Below, piece after piece: positions 1 through 10,322 of a stretch of DNA of 64,000 nt. The notes under the pieces were generated by a model, which saw only the letters and a list, made by a program, of their open reading frames with translations, did not search any database and was not told the origin of the DNA. Numbering within the stretch: the stretch's first letter is position 1; the number at the start of each line of letters is the position of its first letter. The stretch covers positions 50,295,220-50,359,219 of the forward strand of contig NC_087063.1 of assembly GCF_963678635.1 (NCBI RefSeq), given 5' to 3'. A program made the position numbers and the translations under genes. Origin of the DNA: Symsagittifera roscoffensis (Eukaryota > Xenacoelomorpha > Acoela > Convolutidae).

Positions 1-1110
1 CGGTGTCCAGAATGCCTCGAGTGTTATCTGGCACATCCTGTCTATGAATTCTGTCTACTTTTCTTCCGCATTCTCCGCTGTATTCAATTCTTTCACTAGG
101 TAGGCAAGAATCTTCGTGATCACCGCTGGGCCTCGCTCGAAGGCGTTCTTGCCCATTGCTGCTTTTCGAGGATTCAAATGCAGCCACTTGTTAGCCTTTG
201 GCTTTGTTCGAAAAACCATAGCTTCCAAGTGAGCTTTCGTGTCTTTGGCGTTCTGCCTTTTTTCTCATTCTTCCTTGATCTCCATTCCTCTAAATCACAG
301 ATCATTAGACGTTCCCACTATCACTCGGTAATCATTGTCGCTTCTTGGCTTCAAATTGAGCGGTCTGCTCAAATTGGACAGTTCCAATCGCAAAACTTCA
401 TCCAACAACAGCATGTGTAGCGTATGATCCTTGAAACCTCTCATACTCTTATAGCGTTTGAGATATCCGACAATACTGCAGACAATTTTGACCGAAGTGG
501 CCTCAGATTCTCCGCCTCCACTTCGCGATTTGAAGCAGATATGATAACATCATAATTCCGCAATTAGAGTAGCGCTATCAATGCATACACAACTTTTAGT
601 CCATCCGGAAGTGCATATCCCTGAGACAACACGAACAATGGTTTTGGAGTTATCTTCTGGATCCGCCTTCCTTTAACACGTCCATGACTTCGCCCATGGA
701 CTCCAGATAGTCTTTAAACTGCTGGCCAAACCGCTTCTTCCGCCGTTGTAGGCTCTCTGAGTCTGCCCAGGAGACCTCCACTATGCAGTTGATCATTAAT
801 GCCAGCGAACACGATTGTGATCGGATTCATCTTGGTTTGTCGTTGAACACATATTGCCATTGATCCAATCCAATCCAGGTCGGTTCCCGCCATTATTTTT
901 ACCTCGGGCCAAAACAAAGACTTAGAGGAATGCACGAATCCGAGCTCGCATTTACCAATATTTTTGCTTTCCTCATTTCCGCTTTGTCATACGCTGCGAA
1001 GATTGTCTCGTCTATTCGAAATTTCAATTTACCGTATCTATCAGCATCACTTCCTTGAGTTACTGTCTGCGGACAGGCTTATTCTTTCACATGAGCCGGG
1101 GGTGCTCGCA
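1..1110 (-). pseudogene. Diverged fragment of retroelement ORF2 (third copy)
   Basis: Reading minus, this segment matches the middle of ORF2 seen at 4070-4990 (minus) and 47800-48600 (plus). Around 900-1000 it encodes ILVNASSDS then SLFWPEV. Around 760-840 it encodes IVFAGINDQLHSGGLL, the counterpart of IIAVSNDHLQSTGLF in element R. Around 350-420 it gives LLLDEVLRLELSNLSRPL, against LVLDEVLGLELSNFARLL in element L. Frames are broken by stops and shifts, and divergence from the other two copies is clearly greater than theirs from each other. I infer an older copy or a second family of the same element, running off the left edge of the window. Confidence 0.72.
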
Positions 1111-1364
1111 CTTGCTTAAACATCCTACTTGTTGCTCCGTCGGTGCTCTAGAGGTCAAAAATCTCCCTGGCCTCTCTTCTCTGTTCTGCTCACTATGATT
1201 CATTCTTACACCCTGCGGGACCCATGGTTTTACTTGAGGGCAGACCCTTAAGGTCAGCAAACCGTAATGCTGTCGTAGAGCTGCAGTTAATTCCGGTTGC
1301 TATCAAGCATTCCGCTCCCACAATCGAGTACAGTCCATTTTTTGATATAAAGCAGGGCATTAAG

Positions 1365-1850
1365 CCATCTAACTCAGGTATACGCCCAGAGCGAAGGGTC
1401 CGTCGCTGAAAGTTTTAGTGATTGTGATGATCGTTTGCCTTTAACAGGACAACCCAGGGCGCCACAAAAGCGTCTATGTAACTTTCGCTCAGACCCAACC
1501 TGAAACATTTACCTGAAACACACTCGTGTTTAACCGTCTTGACCCAGCAATTTGTTTTTCTGTCTGTTTAAAAGCTAATTTTTATTACCGTTTTTGGGCC
1601 ATTAACCAAACGACTTTTGATCAGCTTTCGCTTGCATACAAAAATAACCACAAGGGATCCTGAGACAACGTGGTTACTTTTAAAAACAGGGTAGAAAACC
1701 ACAATTGGGCATAGTTTTAGTGACAGTTTTTTACTACATCCCTTAGAGATCGATTGACTTTTTACTCGACTCTAACTGATCATGCTCTAAAACAACAAAT
1801 TAATATCGGATTAAATTAAATGCGTTCAGGGCATCACAGCAGCTAAAATA
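1365..1850 (+). repeat. Outer inverted-repeat module, left arm
   Basis: It matches 26283-26830 in the same orientation and 2620-3076 in the opposite orientation. All three run from a TATACG-containing tip through a block ending near TAGCTAAAA. Similarity is patchy but colinear over several hundred bases. Confidence 0.6.
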
Positions 1851-1864
1851 TCGTTAATGTTTGT

Positions 1865-2160
1865 GAAAAGTCTCTGGGCGCTGGGCCTCCAATTCAGACC
1901 TCTCCCAGAAATGACGTTGTTATTTCCCATTTTCTGATGAAAGAGAGGATTCGGATCCATCCCGAATGTCCCACTGGACCTTTTTTTCCCACTGTCTCTT
2001 CCTGATAAGCACCTTATCGTATCCTCTCGTTGCGGTAGTAGGTTGCGTTCTTCTGCTAGTTTTCTCTCTCATTTTCCGACTATTTTATGTCTTGCAATCG
2101 GCTTTTCTCTTTTTCTGTGTTTCTTAAGTCCAAATGGCCGTTTTTTTTTCTCAGAAATGT
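1865..2160 (+). repeat. Middle inverted-repeat module
   Basis: This block, from CTGGGCCTCCAATTC to CTCAGAAATG, is colinear with 26836-27130 (same strand) and with 54687-54915 read on the minus strand. The best shared pieces are the GGATCC..CCCACTGGACC stretch (shared with 54810-54845) and AAATGGC followed by a T run and CAGAAATG (shared with both). Confidence 0.55.
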
Positions 2161-2619
2161 TCCAGTCCGACTCAAAATTTTGAAAGATTCGACTGTTATT
2201 TTTTCAGCATCATCATTTGTGCACCATATTCAAGTCAATTGAACCCTAATCTTTCTCTGCCAGCAATCTGATTTTCACAGTCTTCTTACTTTTCAGGTCT
2301 GCTTGGAGATAGAGGCACCAGGTTGGTCTTGATAGCTTCCAAGCTTCCAGAATACGCCTAGGTTCGTACCCAAAACGCTTTCTCCCCTTCCGAATCGCAA
2401 CTTTTTTTTCAGACTAAAGGACGCAAGTTTATGGATGGTGCACTAAAAACTATGAGTTCAAGACCATGCCGAACTCTAACTCCACCCTACCAGCGGAGTA
2501 TTTATCCACAACAAAAAAAACGCATGAAGTCAACAATTACCTTCTGATCATTTTGCAATTCCCCGGGATTGGCAGAATCGAAAACGCCAAAGCAAACAAA
2601 AAAAGACCGGTGCCCAAAA

Positions 2620-3076
2620 ACTGTTTGAGACATTTTAGCTAATGTAATGCCCTAAACGATTTGATTAACTCCAATATTGTTTAGTATGAGTTTCTAGCCG
2701 TGTTTTTAATAGTAATCAGGTAATCTGGAGATCCAAGACCCAGTTATGTGGTTATTTTTGCATATAAGCGAAAGCTGATTAAAAGTTGTTTGGCTGATGG
2801 CTTAAAAATGGTAAATTTTAATTAAACACTTAACAGACGAGAAAAACAACTGGCTAGGTCTAGACGGTTAAAAACGAGTAGATATTAAGTAACTGACGTC
2901 AACCAGTCGTCAATAGGTAAATTTCTTACGCTCCGTCACTGTGTAATGTTTGGGCGAATGTTATGTGGACGTTTTAATGGCGCTCCTGGGTGGGCCTGTT
3001 AAAGGCAATATACCATCACGATCAGCAAACGTTTCAGCGCGAACCCTTTGCTACAAACGTATGCCCGAGTTAGAGG
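2620..3076 (-). repeat. Outer inverted-repeat module, right arm
   Basis: Reverse-complement counterpart of 1365-1850 and 26283-26830. Inside it, at 2561-2605, lies a third block (CCCGGGATTGGCAGAATCG and following) that recurs in the same orientation at 54552-54592 beyond ORF2 of element R. The outer tip touches the N gap, so its true end cannot be seen. Confidence 0.6.
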
Positions 3077-3276
3077 NNNNNNNNNNNNNNNNNNNNNNNN
3101 NNNNNNNNNNNNNNNNNNNNNNNNNNNNNNNNNNNNNNNNNNNNNNNNNNNNNNNNNNNNNNNNNNNNNNNNNNNNNNNNNNNNNNNNNNNNNNNNNNNN
3201 NNNNNNNNNNNNNNNNNNNNNNNNNNNNNNNNNNNNNNNNNNNNNNNNNNNNNNNNNNNNNNNNNNNNNNNNNNNN
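3077..3276. other. Assembly gap (200 N)
   Basis: Exactly 200 ambiguous bases, a usual placeholder length. It separates the truncated 3' part of ORF2 of element L from the inverted repeat ending at 3076, so the true junction between them is unknown. Reading frames that run through it have no meaning. Confidence 0.95.
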
Positions 3277-3860
3277 AGCACGAAAAAATCCACAACCGAG
3301 ACTAAGTTGACATACAAAACCGAGTTCCTGTATGCCTTCACTTGCACGTCCGGGAACATAAATGACATCACGGGTCCGTATACCACCGTGACCAACTCCC
3401 TCATTCCATGGACCAGAGCCAGCGGATCGATCTGCATCATCACAGCCAGATCTGTCAGTAAGGGCATGCCACAATACTGGTTGCATTCACTCGCTCCCGT
3501 TACCACCTTGTCCTCTCCTGTGATACACCTATTCTGCTGCAGGAGGTACTGGAGCAAGAGTATCCTCCAATCCTTCATCTTCCTGTACGAGGCGGTTTCC
3601 AACTGCGCGTTGAATTCTCGACCTGCTCCCTACAGTTGTTCGGCGTAGCGTAACAGCACGAAAAAATCGCCCAACCGACCATATGTCATGGCGATCAGGG
3701 TAAAGAGTCCATCCAATCTCAGGTCCGCCAACGCTTGAGTGAAGAGATTCGCAGGTCCCTTCACAAAGCTCTCGTGACCAAACGTCACGTACAGTGCTAG
3801 TACCAGACCGATCGACAGTTTCCAGATATCCTAGACAAAGCTCGCAATAAGATTCCGGGA
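3277..3860 (-). pseudogene. ORF2 of element L: LTDLA/DPLA domain and hydrophobic segment, truncated
   Basis: The distal region carries MPLLTDLAVMMQIDPLALV and VQVKAYRNSVLYVNLVSVVD, matching IPLLTDLAFMMRVDPLAS and VQVKAFRHSVLYVNLVSVVD in element R. Just upstream, about 3645-3830, the frame shared with R is GLVLALYVTFGHESFVKGP and then LADLRLDGLFTLIAMTYGRL. That first stretch is hydrophobic and could be membrane-associated. A longer open frame overlaps it (3529-3888) but is not the conserved one. No known family recognised. The gene runs into the assembly gap; everything matching 49370-53868 of element R is missing. Confidence 0.7.
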
Positions 3861-4480
3861 GGCCCTCGGGTAACACGTTGACGTCCATCCCACTCCCATT
3901 CCACCTACGATAGCGTCTGATCTCTCATTTTGTGCCCTCGTGGCCAAAGTATCTGCTTGGAATTTATCTAATGACATCGTGTTCACGTCCTGCATCAATT
4001 GTAACATCATACCTCCGGCTAACTCCCTCTCGTTGAACAAGTTTTTCAGATACGCGTTTATCTCCTTGATCACAGCCGGTGCATGCCAAACGCGTCTTCT
4101 CCCAAGGTACACACTCTTGGCGACAAGCAAAACCATGCATTGGCATGTGACTTCGTCCTCAAGGCCAGCGCCATGAGGTCCTCTTCTGCCGACGTCATAT
4201 TTCTTTTGACCGTCCTCCGCTGTTCATTTCTCGCATAATCCATCTGTCTGAACCAGAGGGCATTGGCTACCTGTTGTACTAACAAGTGATCATCATCTAC
4301 CCCAGGCCTCAATTTCAGTAACCTGGCGAAGTTGGACAGCTCCAATCCCAGGACTTCATCCAGCACCAACCGAGTCGAGCTGCAATCCTTAAATCCTTGG
4401 ATGGCATTGGAAATGTCAGACCAGAAGGCAGGAAGCTCAGAACCGTCGTGTAATAGTTGTTAGGGTCCACCATCCTGTTC
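3861..4480 (-). pseudogene. ORF2 of element L: LDEVLGLELSNF domain
   Basis: Conserved with 48246-48820 and with 1-420. Landmarks are LDEVLGLELSNFARLLKLRP, then a helical-looking stretch (NALWFRQMDYARNEQRR), EEDLMALALRTK, and a Met/Gln-rich helix near LQLMQDVNTMSLDKFQAD. The reading frame shifts at least twice: one break near 4370 and another near 4130. The family is unknown to me. Predicted character is alpha-helical and soluble. It follows directly on the second SGNH-like domain, so it may be part of the same fold or a C-terminal helical cap. Confidence 0.65.
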
Positions 4481-4990
4481 GGCGCAGGTATTATCACGCT
4501 GAATCGTCCCTCCGCTAGAGTTGTGACCATCGTGTACACAAACTGTAGGGTTTCAGGCAATGTGGCGTAACCCGGTGATAACACGAAGATGATCTTCACC
4601 ACATTCTTGGTGAAATGTCGCTGCACTGATGCCTCCCCCTCGGTCATGGCTGAGAGCAACGTCATTATAGCCTCTCCTGTGATTTCATTGCTCAGAATTT
4701 ATCCATCTGTCAGACGGGACAACAACCCTCTGCTCTGCAGGTGGTCGTTCGAGCCGGCAATGACTATCACCTGCCTGCGAACCCATGCTGATCGTCCTCT
4801 GCACGCTTATCGTCATGCCTGCTGATTTCCCCCAGTCTAACTTAGGCGCTGTCAGGAAAATCACATCCGGCCAAAAGAGAGAACGGGGCGCGCAGAGATA
4901 GTCCGAACTGGCTACTATCAAATATTTGGCAGCCTTTTTATCCAAAGGATCATAGGCAGCAAACAGGCTGTCACCACTGGTGCCTTCAGT
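4481..4990 (-). pseudogene. ORF2 of element L: second, degenerate SGNH-like domain
   Basis: The order of strands and motifs is that of an SGNH/GDSL hydrolase fold with weak motifs. KYLIVASSDYLCAPRSLF could be block I, with SSD where GDS is usual. VIVIAGSNDHLQSRGL could be block III, with GSND where GTND or GxND is usual. FVLSPGYATLPE follows as the next beta strand. The same three pieces occur in element R and, with GIND, at 1-1110. A frameshift lies between the first two blocks near 4800. Assignment to the SGNH superfamily rests on pattern only; a Rossmann-like domain of another family is the main alternative. Confidence 0.45.
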
Positions 4991-5676
4991 ACCGCGTATC
5001 TCCTGTCGTTACCCTCCACCGAGGTCGATCGGGGATAATCTCTAGAGTACTTGCCAGGTGCCTGGCCGGGTGGTTTGGAGAACTGCCTATACAGCTTGTG
5101 GTGCTTGTTGTTGGGTCCAAAGGTATTGTCCTGAGGCAATCCATCGGGGTCCATAAATCTGAGCGTAGTCGCGGAGCTAAACTGCTCCTGTTTCGCTAAG
5201 AGCCAGTCCACGCCCGGCATTCGATATAATCCCGACACTGTGGGACCATCTCCACCCATCATCTTCCTTGCATCCACTCGACGAGTCAAGGTGCTCATGT
5301 TCAATTTCGTTGACATGTCCGTTTTATATAGCCCCCAACCGCTGGGGTCTGGCCGGTTCCAAAGCAGCACGCTGCTTGGCTCAACTCCTTCCGCCGGCAT
5401 GGCGCTCGTCGATGGGTTTGCTGTAGAAGCAGTAGTTGCCGTGGAGGGCGGGTTAATCGTCCTAGACACGGTCTGGGAGCTGGTCTGTTTCTGATCAACC
5501 GATCTCCCAAGTCGGCTCTCCAACGGTTGTCTTCTAGGGGGAGGAGCAGTCCCCAGCCTCTCTCACATCCGAGCTTGGAGCAACGGAGCGGCTGCACCCG
5601 TTTCCATTGCCAGGGGCCCGAGGCGATTGGCGATTGATTCCGGCACATTCCCCTCACTCTACCTCCTCCAGTCGAA
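4991..5676 (-). pseudogene. ORF2 of element L: low-complexity linker and LWNRPD domain
   Basis: This follows the SGNH domain. A linker rich in Thr, Ala, Pro and Ser (about 5390-5510) leads into VLLWNRPDPSGWGLYKTDMS, then SGLYRMPGVDWLLAKQEQ and LPQDNTFGP. Element R has VLWNRPDHRAWGQYGADMA, TGLYRIWGVDWLVAEEE and LPSDNTIGP at 47290-47535, so the module is real. Compared with R, about 30 residues are deleted after NTFGP, where R has a conserved basic stretch before NNKHHKLYRQFSKP. No recognised family. The boundary at 5676/5677 is where ORF2 sequence resumes after the 1606-bp array. Confidence 0.7.
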
Positions 5677-7110
5677 CTGGTCCGAGCCAGTGATTTGGTT
5701 GTCCTCATTTCTTGCTCCATTTTCCCTATCTACGTAACCATTCATAAAATCCGCCACCGGCGTGCCCACCTCCGGGTTCTGCGGTATCGTGCACAGCACC
5801 ACGAGTCTGGGCCTGTATTTCTCTTTCACTCCGTTCAGAAGGCAGACCAGTAGGGGCTCCCACTTGCCCTCTGGGGTTACAGGGCCCCTCGAAACGTCAT
5901 TGGTCCCGAGCATTATCACCAACGTGTCTAGGTGATCCTCGCCGTGGAACTCCATCATCTTAATGACCTGAGCCACGGAAGCTCCTCCAAAAGATAGAAC
6001 AGTAGTCTGACCATTGACAAAGATCTCGTTCAGATCCCTCACTAAACTATCTCCTACAACCACATGACGACTCCCTGGGGGAATTGCCTGGTTGCTTATG
6101 GCGGGGTTCCAGCCCATGCCGTTCAAACAAGCTCGAGGATGCTCCGCGGCTACTTGCACGAACTGGTTGCGTACCGTTAGGTTCTTCCTGATGTCAACTA
6201 CGCGAGATTTGTGAGTCGTTCCGCCATGTGTAGTCCCCGTTGGTAGAATGTCTCAAGGTATTTGCTCCGAGCTACTTGAGGAACGATCAAGGCGTTGGAA
6301 AGGGACGACCCTACCCAGCGTCCGACCAGTGGTCCTGTTGATCTCATTCATCGCTGCTCTGGCCACCTGATTGAATGATTTTTGAAACTGGGGAGCCAGA
6401 TAGGTGTCTGAAGGATCCGGTATCGTATTTCTCGGGTTCGGAGCAGATGTGATGTCTGCTGAGGAGCCTCGGGCTCTCTCGGTGCGCACATCTCCTGTGC
6501 TTTCGTCCTGGGTCGTGTGTCCCTGGATTCCTCCAAGGAGATCATCTTCGCCAGAACCTCCGGTGACACCTGGCTCACCCTTGCCATATAGAAGGCCATT
6601 TGCAGATCTTCGAACTTCTTTTTCGATTCGGCTCTTTCTCGAGCTATTGCCCTGTACTCCTGCAGCTTGGCACACAGCTCGCTCTGATCCTTATCCTTAT
6701 TCTCCAACGTTTCAATCGTCTCCGAGGTCTGTATCTCTATCTCGTTCATCCTCACTCACTTCAGCGGAGGAACAGCTGTTGGAGAATCTTCTGAGTGTGA
6801 CGCGCCCAGCACATCAAGTATTCTCTTCGCTCCGATGAGCGGCTGTACAGGTTGAACAGGCAGGGGCATCTCACCTAGCCGGTGATCCCTCTGCTCGCCT
6901 ATTCCCGGCTCACGAGCCAAGTCGTGGCCAGACATTTCTCCTCGTCGCCATCTCATCAGTCGGTTTTGACCTCTCTCGGCGGTCCAGAAGCAACTCCTCT
7001 CTCAACCAAAAAATCCCTAAGTGGAGTCCAGGCCAATACCAAGCTCTCTGGATTCACGTGTTGCTTATCAGTGGCCTTAGTAACCCGGAAAGACAACTAT
7101 TTCCCTGGAA
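5677..7110 (-). pseudogene. Array copy A: coiled coil + SGNH, block V deleted
   Basis: This copy joins the downstream part of ORF2. A coiled-coil reading (EIEIQTSETIETLENKDKDQ onward, starting 6750) shifts frame before the NPRNTIPDPSDTYLAPQF stretch. The SGNH part has VVGDSLVRDL, SFGGASVAQV and VIMLGTNDVSR. A 172-base deletion after VADFMNGYV removes the segment that carries the DVIH block V in the other copies. In the SGNH family the Asp and His of block V complete the catalytic triad, so this copy cannot be an active hydrolase, although it is the one in line with the rest of ORF2. Confidence 0.8.
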
Positions 7111-8716
7111 CTGGTCCGAGCCAGTGATTTGGTTGTCCTCATTTCTTGCTCCATTTTCCCTATCTGCGTCTAGAACACGTGGTTTATCCAGCGTCTCCCT
7201 TGCTGGGTGTTAAAGTGTATAACATCTCTGGTTAGCGCGAGATGATCAATCATGCGCAGCATGTTCTCAAGATCCATAAGTCGCAGCTCGCTGGGATTGC
7301 TTCTCACCAGACTGTGGGTCATCTCGTTCCACCGTGTCACGTAGCCGTTCATAAAATCTGCCACCGGCGTGCCCACCTCCGTGTTCTGCGGTATCGTGCA
7401 CAGTACCACGAGTCTGGGCCTGTATTTCTCCTTCACTTCGTTCAGAAGGCAGACCAGTAGGGGCTCCCACTTGCCCTCTGGGGTTACAGGGGCCCTCGAA
7501 ACGTCATTGGTCCCGAGCATTATCACCAACGTGTCTAGGTGATCCTCGCCGTGAAACTCCATCATCTTAATGACCTGAGCCACGGAAGCTCCTCCAAAAG
7601 ATAGAACAGTAGTCTGACCATTGACAAAGATCTCGTTCAGATCCCTCAATAAACTATCTCCTACAACCACATGACGACTCCCTGGGGGAATTGCCTGATA
7701 GCTTATGGCGGGTTCCAGCCCATGCCGTTCAAACAAGCTCGAGGATGCTCCGCGGCTACTTGCACGAACTGGTTGCGTACCGTTAGGTTCTTCCTGATGT
7801 CAACTACGCGAGATTTCTGAGTCGTTCCGCCATGTGTAGTCCCCGTTGGTACTATGGCTCGAGGTATTGGCTCCGAGCTACTTGAGGAACGATCAAGGCG
7901 TTGGGAAGGGACGACCCTACCCAGCGTCCGACCAGTGGTCCTGTTGATCTCATTCATCGCTGCTCTGGCCACCTGATTGAATGATTCTTGAAACTGGGGA
8001 GCCAGATAGGTGTCTGAAGGATCCAGTATCGTATTTCTCGGGTTCAGAGCAGATGTGATGTCTGCTGAGGAGCCTCGGGCTCTCTCGGTGCGCACATCTC
8101 CTGTGCCTTCGTCCTGGGACGTGTGTCCCTGGATTCCTCCGAGGAGATCATCTTCGCCAGAAACTCCGGTGACACTTGGCTCACCCTTGCCATATAGAAG
8201 GCCATTTGCAGATCGTCGAACTTCTTTTTCGATTCGACTCTTTCTCGAGCTACTGCCCTGTACTCCTGCAGCTTGGCACACAGCTCGCTCTGATCCTTAT
8301 CCTTCTTCTCCAACGTTTCAATCGTCTCCGAGGTCTGTATCTCTATCTCGTTTATCCTCACTCACTTCAGCGGAGGAACAGCTGTTGGAGAATCTTCTGA
8401 GTGTGACGCAACCGGCCCATCAAGTAGTCTCTTCGCTCCGATGAGCGGCTGTACAGGTTGAACAGGCAGGGGCATCTCACCTAGCCGGTGATACCTCTGC
8501 TCGCCTATTACCGGCTCACGAGCCAAGTCGTGGCCAGACATTTCTCCTCGTCGCCATCTCATCAGTCGGTTTTGACCTCTCTCGGCGGTCCAGAAGCAAC
8601 TCCTCTCTCAACCAAAAAATCCCTAAGTGGAGTCCAGGCCAATACCAAGCTCTCTGGATTCACGTGTTGCTTATCAGTGGCCTTAGTAACCCGGAAAGAC
8701 AACTATTTCCCTGGAA
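7111..8716 (-). pseudogene. Array copy B: SGNH domain with full motif set
   Basis: The SGNH domain is open in one frame, 7170-7736. It has VVGDSLLRDL (block I, nucleophile Ser), SFGGASVAQV (block II Gly), VIMLGTNDVS (block III Asn) and TRDVIHFNTQ (block V, Asp and His). It is the only copy in the window with all four blocks in one frame. One base is missing near 7709 relative to other copies, which separates it from the upstream part at 7740-8281. A stop follows at VF, as in copies B to E generally. Upstream lie the coiled coil (8044-8361) and the ORF2 N-terminal piece (8362-8562). Confidence 0.82.
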
Positions 8717-10322
8717 CTGGTCCGAGCCAGTGATTTGGTTGTCCTCATTTCTTGCTCCATTTTCCCTATCTGCGTCTAGAACACGTGGTTTATCCAGCGT
8801 CTCCCTTATTGGGTGTTAAAGTGTATAACATCTCTGGTGAGCGCGAGATGATCAATCATGCGCAGCATGTTCTCAAGATCCATAAGTCGCAGCTCGCTGG
8901 GATTGCTTCTCACCAGACTGCGGGTCATCTCGTTCCACCGTGTCACGTAGCCGTTCATAAAATCCGCCACCGGCGTGCCCACCTCCGGGTTCTGCGGTAT
9001 CGTGCACAGCACCACGAGTCTGGGCCTGTATTTCTCCTTCACTTCGTTCAGAAGGCAGACCAGTAGGGGCTCCCACTTGCCCTCTGGGGTTACAGGGGCC
9101 CTCGAAACGTCATTGGTCCCGAGCATTATCACCAACGTGTCTAGGTGATGCTACCATGAAACTCCATCATCTTAATGACCTGAGCCACGGAAGCTCCTCC
9201 AAAAGATAGAACAGTAGTCTGACCATTGACAAAGATCTCGTTCAGATCCCTCACTAAACTATCTCCTACAACCATATGACGACTCCCTGGGGGAATTGGC
9301 TGGTTGCTTATGGCGGGGTTCCAGCCCATGCCGTTCAAACATGCTCGAGGATGCTCCGCGGCTTCTTGCACGAACTGGTTGCGTACTGTTAGGTTCTTCC
9401 TGATGTCAACTACGCGAGATTTCTGAGTCGTTCCGCCATGTGTAGTCCCCGTTGGTACTATGGCTTGAGGTATTGGCTCCGAGCTACTTGAGCAACGATC
9501 AAGGCGTTGGGAAGGGACGACCCTACCCAGCGTCCGACCAGTGGTCCTGTTGATCTCATTCATCGCTGCTCTGGCCACCTGATTGAATGATTCTTGAAAC
9601 TGGGGAGCAAGATAGGTGTCTGAAGGATCCAGTATCGTATTTCTCGGGTTCAGAGCAGATGTGATGTCTGCTGAGGAGCCTCGGGCTATCTCGGTGCGCA
9701 CATCTCATGTGCCTTTGTCCTGGGACGTGTGTCCCTGGATTCCTCCAAGGAGATCATCTTCGCCAGAACCTCCGGTGACACCTGGCTCACCCTTGCCATA
9801 TAGAAGGCCATTTGCAGATCTTCGAACTTCTTTTTCGATTCGGCTCTTTCTCGAGCTATTGCCCTGTACTCCTGCAGCTTGGCACACAGCTCGCTCTGAT
9901 CCTTATCCTTATTCTCCAACGTTTCAATCGTCTCCGAGGTCTGTATCTCTATCTCGTTCATCCTCACTCAATTCAGCGGAGGAACAGCTGTTGGAGAATC
10001 TTCTGAGTGTGACGCGCCCAGCCCATCAAGTATTCTCTTCGCTCCGATGAGCGGCTGTACAGGTTGAACAGGCAGGGGCATCTCACCTAGCCGGTGATCC
10101 CTCTGCTCGCCTATTCCCGGCTCACGAGCCAAGTCGTGGCCAGACATTTCTCCTCGTCGCCATCTCATCAGTTGGTTTTGACCTCTCTCGGCGGTCCAGA
10201 AGCAACTCCTCTCTCAACCAAAAAATCCCTAAGTCGAGTCCAGGCCAATACCAAGCTCTCTGGATTCACGTGTTGCTTATCAGTGGCCTTAGTAACCTGG
10301 AAACACAACTATTTCCCTGGAA
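8717..10322 (-). pseudogene. Array copy C: SGNH split by a small deletion
   Basis: The upstream reading 9141-9701 runs from NPRNTILDPSDTYLAPQF through VVGDSLVRDL to VIKMMEF. A deletion near 9150 then changes frame, and the rest (GTNDVSR, TRDVIHF) lies in 8806-9135. All four SGNH blocks are present as sequence, but not in one frame. The coiled coil at 9686-9967 carries ENKDKDQ and RAIARERAESKKK, identical in these places to copy A and different from B, D and E. CTTATTGGG rather than CTTGCTGGG marks its SGNH end, as in copy E. Confidence 0.8.

Larger units (their letters stand above)
1360..3076. mobile_element. Short foldback-like element with long inverted repeats
   Basis: The two ends are inverted copies of each other: the plus strand from about 1365 inward matches the minus strand from 3076 inward over roughly 450 bases, with many mismatches. 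Shared landmarks include TATACG near the tips, a block around GGGTTCG..GCTGAAA, and the run GATCAGCTTTCGCTTGCAT or its equivalent. The interior, about 1870-2600, carries no credible ORF but holds two further blocks found beside element R. It resembles a non-autonomous derivative of whatever provides the ends of element R. Target-site duplications were not identified, and the right tip abuts the assembly gap. Confidence 0.6.

Noticed and set aside
1224-1409. 61-codon plus frame near the foldback element
   Set aside because: It overlaps the inverted-repeat tip and has no partner in the other copies of that sequence.
2950-3648. Long plus and minus frames across the N gap
   Set aside because: They exist only because N codons contain no stops.
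3529-3888. 119-codon minus frame over the ORF2 hydrophobic segment
   Set aside because: Element R conserves a different frame over most of this stretch, so this frame is mainly a shadow.
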